Of a stretch of DNA of 42,011 nucleotides, positions 1 to 6,881 are shown in pieces. Position 1 is the first letter of the stretch. Every line of letters starts with the position of its first letter. Origin of the DNA: Clostridiales bacterium. GTDB taxonomy: Bacteria; Bacillota; Clostridia; Lachnospirales; Lachnospiraceae. A model generated the notes under the pieces. It was given only the letters and a program-made list of their open reading frames with translations. It searched no databases and was not told where the DNA came from. A program made the position numbers and the translations under genes. The stretch spans positions 16,946 through 58,956 of the forward strand of contig JAJBVD010000064.1 of NCBI GenBank assembly GCA_020859985.1, written 5' to 3'.

Positions 1-84
1 CCGCTTCTTCCCGGCGTTTCCGATCTTCCTCGTGTTTTTGTTCCGCTTCTTCCCGGCGTTTCCGATCTTCCTCGTGTTTTTGTT
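1..84 (-). repeat. 42-bp exact tandem repeat inside the charged-helix gene
   Basis: Bases 1-42 and 43-84 are identical, and a diverged third unit follows from 85. The period keeps the reading frame and encodes 14 residues. More units probably lie beyond the window edge. The identity at DNA level points to recent unit duplication, so copy number may vary between strains. Confidence 0.9.
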
Positions 85-466
85 CCGCTTCTTCCCGACG
101 TTTCCGTTCCGCTTCTTCCTTCTGTTTCCTCTCTTCTTCTTCCTTCCGTTCTTTCAAAAGTCTTTCTATTTTCTCCTTTTTCAGAACCTTTGCCACTTCC
201 ATCATATGAAGAAATCTCTTCTCTGAAAAATTCTCCTTCTGATCACTTTTTAGATGTGCCCAATAGTTTTCATCCCATTCAGCAGGATTTTCTCTTAATG
301 GAGTTAACTCCCTATATGGTTGGAAAAAGTCAGGCAAATTTTTACATTTTTCATAATCTTCTCGATACTTTTCAAAAGTCGGATCTACATCTAAAGCACT
401 GGAAAATAAGTACCAAAGAGAAACCATGTCGCCCTTATTAATATAATTCTGTGTCTCCTTCAACAT
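1..466 (-). CDS. Charged-helix repeat protein, C-terminus cut by window edge
   Basis: An open frame starts at an ATG at 464-466 and runs off the left edge (155 codons seen). A strong AGGAGG-type ribosome binding site at 474-480 overlaps the stop of the upstream GTPase gene, so the two are almost certainly co-transcribed and translationally linked (13-base gap). The first ~95 residues look globular and Trp/Tyr/Phe-rich (for example SLWYLFSS, YRELTPLRENP) and match no family I recognise. From about residue 95 the protein becomes Glu/Lys/Arg-rich, then enters a 14-residue repeat (EEAEQKHEEDRKRR). A 14-residue period equals two heptads, so this is either a coiled coil or a single charged alpha-helix. 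Function unknown; genomic position suggests it is a partner of the two dynamin-like GTPases. Confidence 0.8.
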   Translation of the reverse strand, partial: MLKETQNYINKGDMVSLWYLFSSALDVDPTFEKYREDYEKCKNLPDFFQPYRELTPLRENPAEWDENYWAHLKSDQKENFSEKRFLHMMEVAKVLKKEKIERLLKERKEEEERKQKEEAERKRREEAEQKHEEDRKRREEAEQKHEEDRKRREEA

Positions 467-479
467 TATTATTCGCCTC

Positions 480-3050
480 CTAAATCTCCAGAATTTCCTG
501 CACTTCCCTCTGACAAGCTTCAATCCACTTAAGGATTGCCCTGTTTAATTTCAGCTCGGTTTCCTTCTGTTCCTTTTCAACTGTACAGTCATCAAGTTCC
601 TGATACTTTTTCAGAAGCAGAGAATCCAGTTCAAGAAAGATATTCTTAAACTGTTCTTTCACACTGTCAACCTGCTCTTCAGCATGGTGCAAGGCAGCCT
701 TAAGACCCAAATCCAAACTCTTTTCAAACAGAATCAGCAAGCTTGACTGAATTTCTGCTACATCTGCCGAAAACTTTTCAACCTGCTCTTCCTTTTTTTC
801 AAAAATGTCGCGCATCTTTTTCTGGTAGTCTGCCACCTGTTCCGTTATATCTATATCTTCATAGTCATCAACTGTATCATATTCTATATCATCATACTCA
901 ATATAGTCCGGCTGCCAGATTTTAATTTTTCCAAATAGTCCTTTCTTTTTCGGATTTCTCTTTGTCTTGGTCACAGTCTTCCTTTCCACATGTGATCCAA
1001 CTTTTTTTCTCTCGGTTCCAACAACTTCTGTGTGATAGCCAACCAGCTCTTCTACCTCTTCCTCGCCAATTTTTTCATACCAGACACGCGTCTCGTAAGT
1101 CGTTTCCCCAACTTCCTCGACCGTATCCAAAGCAAAATCATCCGCACCCCATGCTTTGGAATCTTCTCGAATGTTCTCGAGTGCACCCCTGATCAAATCA
1201 ACTGATCCAAAATCAAGAGACTTATCACCCATGATTTCTTCATCCATTTTAGCCAGCTCCGCCTGATATTGCTGTAATAGATTCTTTCCGGCTTCAACAA
1301 GTTCTTTGTCAATCGTACTTTCCAACTCTACCGTCATTTTTGCGAGAGCATTTGAGCTAACATCAGAAAACTGCCGGATCATTCTCTTCGCCAATTCTTT
1401 ATCTCTAATGACATCCCCATAGTAATCAAAAATTTGACTACTTTCCTGTTCCGCCTGCAGGCGCAGTTCATTCGCAGTATTACGGATCGGGGTCATTGGA
1501 TCAAGAGCGTCTACATTCTGTTGATATTTTCTGGCATTTTCTCCGTTTTCCAGTTTTTTCTCCATGTTCTGCTTACGGATTGTCAGCTGCTTTGCCGCTT
1601 CCTCATCTTCGCGGATTCTCATTTTCGCACCAGTCAGAATCTTGTTATCTTCGATCAGGCCAGAAAAACTTTCTGCCAGATCACGAACCTTCTTTGTTTT
1701 CGCATACTTCTTCACATATGCGCTAATCGCCGCCTCAATTGAATAAATGCCAGAGTGTATCAAAGCCTGTTCTTTCGTATCACTTTCATTTTCTGCCTGT
1801 TTCAAACGAAATTCCAGTTCTCTTTGAGCACTCGGTGACAGTGTTGTATATTTTTCCAGATGCATGGATTCATAATCATTGAACTTGTCAATCATTGGTA
1901 ACGTATCACGTGCAGCAGATGGCAATTTTTTTTGCTCTGTGCGCGTCAGGCTATCTATATCCACTCCGGCAAGAAGCGTTCGAATGTTCAACGCAGCATA
2001 TGCAGAGCACGGATAGATCTGTGGATTCTCAATTTCAAATGGTTCCGATTCCAGATATTCTTTTGCAGCCTTAATTGCCTCCCCTATATCTTCCTCTTCC
2101 GGATCATATCCATCCATCTTATTGATGACAAAAAGGAAGCGGTCATGCATCAGTCTTCCTCCTTTTTTTATCTGCGCAGCTACATAACGGAGCAGATCAG
2201 CATCATCATTTGTTTTCAGCTGTGTAGCATTCAGAACATAGAGAATCAGATTGTCAGAATTATTGTTAATAGCACGGTAAGTCGTATTCTTGTGCGCCTG
2301 ATTCTGAGAATTATTCGGGCCAGGAGTGTCCACAAGCATCAGGGCATTCGTAGTGGCATCCAGAAAAGGAATGTTTCCCTCTGCAGCAATTCTGGATACA
2401 CTTTCATCATCATTCAAACGGCACATGGTATCATAATTCAGTACAGGGACCTCTTCTAATTGAATCTCTTTTGCGTCATAGACAACCGCACTGAAATTAT
2501 CAGCATCCGTATCCAGAATTTCCGTAATTGTGGCTGTACAGGCTTCATTTTTCGATGGCATAAGCTTACACTGTAGCAGTGCATTAATGAGTGTAGATTT
2601 ACCAGAACTCATTGTGGCAATTACATTGATTGGAAAAATAGCGTTATCGATCTCTTTAAACTTTTTAATCAGCTTCGGATCACGAAAATCTTCCACCGGT
2701 CCTTCCTGGAGTTCTTGAAAAAGATGTTTGATTTTTCCATTTACATCAGACTCATCTTTGCTCGACTCCTGAAATTCCATTTTCAGTTCGGCAACTATTT
2801 TATTTTCTTTCGCCGTAAGGAAAGCATTTTCAAAATCATCCCAATCCAAGGCAAGCCCATAGAATCGCACTTCAAAATTCATTGTGCGTTGTTCGTCGAC
2901 CAACATTTTAGGAAATTCTGCCACCCATTCCTGCAGCCTTTTCCCCTGAACCAATTTGAACAAATCGCTGTCAGGGGCAATCGCATTTCCATTTATTCTG
3001 ATTTCTGTCTCTAACTTATACGGATTGTACTTTACATATACCTGTGCCAT
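480..3050 (-). CDS. Dynamin-family large GTPase (856 aa)
   Basis: Predicted dynamin-like GTPase that would bind and hydrolyse GTP and may remodel or tether membrane. Counting from the chosen start: G1 P-loop at about 145-152 (ATMSSGKST; the usual leading Gly is Ala/Thr, common in bacterial dynamins), a G2 Thr near 172-174 (CTATI), G3 DTPG at 241-244, G4 NKMD at 310-313. The ~130 residues before the GTPase domain begin MAQVYVKYNPYK. After it comes a long helical region, then a basic/aromatic stretch (roughly 630-720) and a final helical segment, consistent with a stalk and tip. The start at 3050 is preferred over an in-frame ATG at 3080 because AAGGAGAG lies 8 bases before it. It is the middle gene of an operon with the smaller GTPase (39-base gap upstream) and the charged-helix protein. 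No transmembrane segment is evident. Specific role unknown. Confidence 0.88.
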   Translation of the reverse strand: MAQVYVKYNPYKLETEIRINGNAIAPDSDLFKLVQGKRLQEWVAEFPKMLVDEQRTMNFEVRFYGLALDWDDFENAFLTAKENKIVAELKMEFQESSKDESDVNGKIKHLFQELQEGPVEDFRDPKLIKKFKEIDNAIFPINVIATMSSGKSTLINALLQCKLMPSKNEACTATITEILDTDADNFSAVVYDAKEIQLEEVPVLNYDTMCRLNDDESVSRIAAEGNIPFLDATTNALMLVDTPGPNNSQNQAHKNTTYRAINNNSDNLILYVLNATQLKTNDDADLLRYVAAQIKKGGRLMHDRFLFVINKMDGYDPEEEDIGEAIKAAKEYLESEPFEIENPQIYPCSAYAALNIRTLLAGVDIDSLTRTEQKKLPSAARDTLPMIDKFNDYESMHLEKYTTLSPSAQRELEFRLKQAENESDTKEQALIHSGIYSIEAAISAYVKKYAKTKKVRDLAESFSGLIEDNKILTGAKMRIREDEEAAKQLTIRKQNMEKKLENGENARKYQQNVDALDPMTPIRNTANELRLQAEQESSQIFDYYGDVIRDKELAKRMIRQFSDVSSNALAKMTVELESTIDKELVEAGKNLLQQYQAELAKMDEEIMGDKSLDFGSVDLIRGALENIREDSKAWGADDFALDTVEEVGETTYETRVWYEKIGEEEVEELVGYHTEVVGTERKKVGSHVERKTVTKTKRNPKKKGLFGKIKIWQPDYIEYDDIEYDTVDDYEDIDITEQVADYQKKMRDIFEKKEEQVEKFSADVAEIQSSLLILFEKSLDLGLKAALHHAEEQVDSVKEQFKNIFLELDSLLLKKYQELDDCTVEKEQKETELKLNRAILKWIEACQREVQEILEI

Positions 3051-3089
3051 TATTATTTCTCTCCTTATTGTGTCAAACATAAAATGCTC

Positions 3090-4427
3090 TTAAGATTTTT
3101 TTGCATAACGTTTGATTAACCGCTCTACATACGCAAACCCACACATTTTTAACAAACGTTCTTCCTCGCTACATTCATTTCTGACCCGAATTTCAGGAAA
3201 ATATTTCCCGTAATATTCTGGCAACTCCATTTCTTCAAACTTGTCAATATAATTATACAAAGTCCGTTGATCTACATGATTTAGTTTTAAATCCACAGCT
3301 TTTTTCGACAACCACGCTGCGTGAGATGAAATCGGACAAATCTGCGGTTTACGAAATCCATGCATTCTCAGATAAGCGTTCAGCTTCTCCATGATTTCTC
3401 CAATGTTTTCACCCTCATCCGGTTTGAACTCATCCACCTTGTTTACCACGAACAAAACTGGCGTCCTACCGACACAGCTTCGTACATAATCTAAATGTGT
3501 AGCTTCATCAACAGTCCCTAACTGCGTAGCATTCATAACATAAATCAAAAGGTCGTATTTTCTCCCCCGGATCATTCGGTTCGTTATCTCCCGGTGTTCC
3601 GTCTCACCACTAAAATTCACTCCTGGAGAGTCCCTGATAATCATTCGTTCCCCGCCAAGGCTTCCATTTAAATAAGTACTCACAGTAATCTCTCCTGCGT
3701 TTTCCTCATTATCAGAAAGCAATTCTTCTTGCCTAGCCATCATCACAAGTTCATGATCATATTCACAGGTACAGCCATCTTCGAAAGGTTTCCCGATAAT
3801 CGTATGAATCTTGCTTGTACATGCCATATTTTGTGCAAGGCTGATATACTTTCCTGCCAATGCATTGATGAATGTCGATTTTCCCGCACTCATTGTCGCA
3901 GTAACAAGCACCCGGTACGGCCTGCGAGTCAAAAAGCGGACATTCTCCTGCATAAGATCAATATACGCTTTTTCCTGATCAGACAGAAAGCTTCGCGAAA
4001 AACTCTTTTTCCGATTATTTTGAGGGTTCACAGACTGAATAACTCTTTCTAAGACAAGCTTTTCTTCCTTTGTACAGTAAAAATCTCTGTAAAAGTGCTC
4101 CATAACTTTTCTCATTTCATCTGACAAGGCAATTCCTGAGTCAAGGCCTGTAATCAGCAACAAATCAACAAGCAAATAGACCTTGTATTGGGCGATTCCA
4201 TCCGATGACCCACCCACCGTCTGAATCTTTTCGGCTACAGAATCAACCTTTAAAAATTCTTCATATGCTTTCATCTGCGAGGCCACATATTTTCTTTTCG
4301 TCCAGCCTCCATCTCGTATGTACCTCCGTAATGTTTTTCTATATAATTTTCGGATTTCTACAGAGTCTTGGCAAACCGGATTGTTTTGCACAATAAATGA
4401 TATTGCGGTTAACTGATTTAATTGCAT
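3090..4427 (-). CDS. Dynamin-family GTPase, short form (445 aa)
   Basis: Second dynamin-like GTPase of the operon. About 170 residues of basic helical sequence precede the GTPase domain: G1 at about 176-185 (TATMSAGKST), a G2-like CTS near 203-205, G3 as DSPG at 266-269 (Ser in place of Thr), G4 NKVD at 329-332. It shares with its neighbour the phrase YV(M/L)NATQL between G3 and G4, so the pair look like distant paralogues. At 445 residues it has little sequence beyond the GTPase domain and lacks the long stalk of the 856-residue partner, so it may act only as a hetero-oligomer. The ribosome binding site AGGAGAG at 4434-4440 fits the ATG at 4425-4427. It is the first gene of the three-gene minus-strand operon. 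Confidence 0.86.
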   Translation of the reverse strand: MQLNQLTAISFIVQNNPVCQDSVEIRKLYRKTLRRYIRDGGWTKRKYVASQMKAYEEFLKVDSVAEKIQTVGGSSDGIAQYKVYLLVDLLLITGLDSGIALSDEMRKVMEHFYRDFYCTKEEKLVLERVIQSVNPQNNRKKSFSRSFLSDQEKAYIDLMQENVRFLTRRPYRVLVTATMSAGKSTFINALAGKYISLAQNMACTSKIHTIIGKPFEDGCTCEYDHELVMMARQEELLSDNEENAGEITVSTYLNGSLGGERMIIRDSPGVNFSGETEHREITNRMIRGRKYDLLIYVMNATQLGTVDEATHLDYVRSCVGRTPVLFVVNKVDEFKPDEGENIGEIMEKLNAYLRMHGFRKPQICPISSHAAWLSKKAVDLKLNHVDQRTLYNYIDKFEEMELPEYYGKYFPEIRVRNECSEEERLLKMCGFAYVERLIKRYAKKS

Positions 4428-4707
4428 CGCCTTCTCTCCTCATTTTTCTCTTCATAAAGTATTTCGTTAAAATATGCCAGCTTGCACCAATTGTATCCCC
4501 AGCTGATGTCATAATTCTTATTGCATTGGTGCTGGCTTACGTGCTTACCTTATATACACGATCTTATCCTTTACAATTAGATATTGACACTGCCTTCCGC
4601 CAAATTTCTTTCTGTATATTAAACAATGCGATAACTTTTCGGCTCATAATTCTATTATTATTTTCTATTTCTTCATAACATTTGTATTTCAATTAGTCCC
4701 ATATTCT
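4428..4707. other. AT-rich spacer upstream of the dynamin operon
   Basis: No gene is supported here. It should hold the promoter for the dynamin operon, but I see no clear -35/-10 pair on the minus strand. An imperfect inverted repeat (GCCAGCTTGCACCAAT near 4476-4493 against ATTGGTGCTGGC near 4525-4536) could be an operator or the end of the WYL gene transcript. Confidence 0.4.
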
Positions 4708-5628
4708 CTATCTTACATTCTCTCCCTGACTCCTCAACCACATTTCAATCCCATCTCCGTACACTTCTGCACTAACCATATATACTCCATCCTTCTCCTC
4801 CAATATCTCCGCCGTAGGTAAACGATCGAGCACTGCATTAATATCTGGCCCGGAATACTGAAATTTCACTGTACGCAGCTTCCCTCCATACATGAACTGA
4901 ATTCGCTTACGGAACTCTCCTTCTTCAAAGCGATCTTTATAGGGAACATGAAATGTCTCATCACTCACCTTGTAGCTTTTGATTCTGTCTATCCGATATA
5001 CTGTTGGGTAACCCGGATGCTTCTTATCGCTGTCGCCGATATATGCGATAAGATAAAAGTAATACTCTGAACACATAATACCAACTGGCTTTATCTCAGC
5101 GTATGTGATATCCCCGTTTGCTTTCTGATACTCCAACTGTACGATAAGATGCTGATATACAGCTGTACCAAGATTCCAGATTCGGTCCACCAGATACATT
5201 CCGTGCCGTGGCTCGACATAATGAAACAGTTCATTTCCCACAAGATCAGCCATCTTTCTGCGTTCACTCACCGGAAGACAGGCATCTATCAATTCTTCGA
5301 TAATGCGCCCCATCTCTTCTTTGCTCAGGGAACGACTTTCAAGCAGGATTTTAGCTACAGTGAAAAGTTCTGCATTAGTAAGAGTCACGGTCTTATTATC
5401 AATCAGTCGGAAGCCCTTTGCCGCTCGATCATATTTAATTTCGACGCTTTCTCCTGATCTGACCGAGCGATTTGCGCAGAAGTCACGGATGCTGTCAATA
5501 TCCCTCTGTATCGAACGTGGCGCCACGCCATACTCCTCTGCCAGTTGCTTCTTCTGCACTACTTCACCGGCCAAAAGTCGGCTGTAAATCTCCAACACCC
5601 TATCATGTTTTTTTGTACTTTTTTCCAT
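4708..5628 (-). CDS. WYL-domain transcriptional regulator with N-terminal HTH
   Basis: DNA-binding regulator of 306 residues. The N-terminal ~60 residues form a DeoR/HTH_11-like helix-turn-helix (KKQLAEEYGVAPRSIQRDID). The rest contains a WYL-type ligand-binding domain (LEYQKANGDITYAEIKPVGI, YYFYLIAYIG, YRIDRI) and the usual WYL C-terminal extension. Family members sense nucleic acid or nucleotide-like ligands, and several control phage-defence loci (BrxR, CapW). The start at 5628 is preferred over a GTG three codons upstream because a GGGG-containing ribosome binding site is better placed. It lies between the dynamin operon and the HTH genes, same strand as the GTPases but separated from them by 280 bases. 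Control of that operon is inferred from position only. Confidence 0.9.
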   Translation of the reverse strand: MEKSTKKHDRVLEIYSRLLAGEVVQKKQLAEEYGVAPRSIQRDIDSIRDFCANRSVRSGESVEIKYDRAAKGFRLIDNKTVTLTNAELFTVAKILLESRSLSKEEMGRIIEELIDACLPVSERRKMADLVGNELFHYVEPRHGMYLVDRIWNLGTAVYQHLIVQLEYQKANGDITYAEIKPVGIMCSEYYFYLIAYIGDSDKKHPGYPTVYRIDRIKSYKVSDETFHVPYKDRFEEGEFRKRIQFMYGGKLRTVKFQYSGPDINAVLDRLPTAEILEEKDGVYMVSAEVYGDGIEMWLRSQGENVR

Positions 5629-5752
5629 ACGATGCACCCCTGCCAGCAGTTTATTATTTACCTACTCATCCAGCATAGCATCCTTCTATGACATTTGCTG
5701 TCATTCTAAGCTTTTTGTTTTGATTTTTTTCTTTAAAAAATGATGCCCTTAT

Positions 5753-5774
5753 TATAGTGGATTTTACCACTATA
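5753..5774. promoter_or_regulatory. Operator-like dyad 1 (perfect 8-bp arms)
   Basis: TATAGTGG and CCACTATA flank a 6-base A/T spacer, giving a perfect inverted repeat. It lies between the divergent WYL and HTH genes. Its core TGG-N6-CCA is repeated in the dyad at 5796-5815. Confidence 0.6.
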
Positions 5775-5795
5775 TTCAATTCCATTTTCAAAAAT

Positions 5796-5815
5796 ATGGT
5801 GGATTTTTCCATCAT
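5796..5815. promoter_or_regulatory. Operator-like dyad 2
   Basis: ATGGTGG and CCATCAT flank ATTTTT (6 of 7 arm bases pair). The TGG-N6-CCA core matches dyad 1, and the two centres are 42 bp apart, about four helical turns, so both would face the same side of the DNA. Confidence 0.55.
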
Positions 5816-5864
5816 TTCCGTTTATGCCGTTTTCCATGATAATGAAAAAAATGGAGGTCTTTAC

Positions 5865-6083
5865 ATGGTCAGTTATGAGCCACTTTGGAATACAATGTCG
5901 CAACGTAACATCTCACAGTACGCGTTAATACATAAATATAATTTTGACCCTCACACATTACAACGCTTGCGAGACAACAAATCTATTACCGTCTATACAA
6001 TAGAGCGTTTATGCAACATTTTGGAATGCTCACCAAACGAAATTGTCACTTTCGTAGAAGATAAAAATGCCACTAATACATAA
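5865..6083 (+). CDS. Small Cro/C1-type HTH protein (72 aa)
   Basis: A 72-residue protein that is essentially one helix-turn-helix domain of the HTH_26/Cro type (ISQYALIHKYNFDPHTLQRL then TIERLCNILECSPNEIV). The start at 5865 is chosen over an in-frame upstream ATG at 5757 because GGAGGT sits at 5853-5858, and because the upstream part would encode the operator dyads. Likely an autoregulated repressor for the divergent region. Target unknown. Confidence 0.82.
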   Translation: MVSYEPLWNTMSQRNISQYALIHKYNFDPHTLQRLRDNKSITVYTIERLCNILECSPNEIVTFVEDKNATNT

Positions 6084-6289
6084 CAGCTATTGGATGCATA
6101 ATCTGATAGCTTTTATATTAGATAGCCCTATTGTCTGTCCTATTTCACTCCTACATATTATCTTTCTTTTAAGCATTTTCCCGACCAATCTCATTTTAAT
6201 ATCTAATGTTTACATTATATACTTTCTGCATCAGTTATGCAAGAAATATTCTATGGGTATAATAGGCAAAAAGCGGGGGAGGAATCCTA

Positions 6290-6511
6290 ATGCTGCGCCT
6301 AAGAATCTTGGATATACTGAAAGAACAGAATCACACAAAATACTGGCTTTATAAGCAGATGGACATGAGCTATCAGAATCTGAATCGCATTTTGAACAAT
6401 GAAACCACATCCATCCGCTTTGATATTCTGGAGCAAATTAGTGATTTGCTTGGATGCCCTGTCGGTGATCTTTTTGAAAAAATCGAAACGCCTGATGACA
6501 AACAAAACTAA
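6290..6511 (+). CDS. Small Cro/C1-type HTH protein (73 aa)
   Basis: A single-domain HTH protein (ILKEQNHTKYWLYKQMDMSYQ, NNETTSIRFDILEQISDLLGCPVGDLFE) of the same HTH_26-like class as the gene 200 bases upstream, but clearly diverged from it. A purine-rich GGGGGAGGA ribosome binding site at 6275-6283 fits the ATG at 6290. Two consecutive Cro-like genes suggest a small regulatory switch for the integrated element. Confidence 0.82.
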   Translation: MLRLRILDILKEQNHTKYWLYKQMDMSYQNLNRILNNETTSIRFDILEQISDLLGCPVGDLFEKIETPDDKQN

Positions 6512-6540
6512 TCCATCTGCCACGCGCATTATAATAACTC

Positions 6541-6564
6541 TGTTTCAGCGTTAGTTCTGAAACA
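6541..6564. repeat. Perfect 8-bp inverted repeat
   Basis: TGTTTCAG and CTGAAACA are separated by 8 bases. There is no T-run, so a factor-independent terminator is unlikely. It sits at the inner edge of the group II intron remnant and may mark the junction or be an operator. Confidence 0.4.
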
Positions 6565-6584
6565 ATATGCATAAAGAATCATGC

Positions 6585-6818
6585 AGAGGCAATGGTTAAC
6601 CGCTGTTCTCTCACAACACCTCGTGCATTGCATAGCCTCTTATGCGATTTCTGTCCATTAGATTAAAGGTTTGCCCGTCGGTTGGTATGTTTCCAACATC
6701 CAGCTTCCTTCAGGTTCCACTTTGCGATGGACACCCTTGCTTTCGACTGTATTCTTCCCACTACCGGGCGGATTCCGAACTTACACCGATTAGAAACGTG
6801 AGCCGCCAAGTGCATCAC
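6585..6818 (-). ncRNA. Group II intron remnant (5' end, domain I part)
   Basis: Read on the minus strand, the segment begins with a short closing hairpin at GTGATG (6818) and carries phrases I know from the 5' domain I of Clostridia group II introns: a GGTAGTGGGAAG block, GCAAGGGTGTCCATCGC, GTGGAACCTGAAGGAAGC, and a GAGAGAACAGCGGTTAACC block. An intact intron would continue for about 2 kb with a reverse transcriptase. Here the homology stops and the HTH gene follows, so only a truncated 5' fragment remains. It lies about 60 bases downstream of the PrimPol-helicase gene. The exact 3' limit is uncertain. Confidence 0.6.
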
Positions 6819-6881
6819 AAATATAGGAACTGATAGTTGTCTCTATCAGCCCCTATTTATACGCTTACATCGACAAACTTT

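Noticed and set aside
1-130. Possible CRISPR array from the repeated 42-bp units
   Set aside because: Units are contiguous without spacers and stay in frame with a coding sequence that has a good start.
6084-6125. Terminator after the first small HTH gene (AGCTAT ... ATAGCT then TTTTATA)
   Set aside because: The stem is only 6 bp with a 15-base loop, too weak to call.
6642-6833. A 63-codon plus-strand frame near the element's regulatory genes
   Set aside because: It is antisense to the group II intron remnant; such frames recur wherever this intron type occurs.
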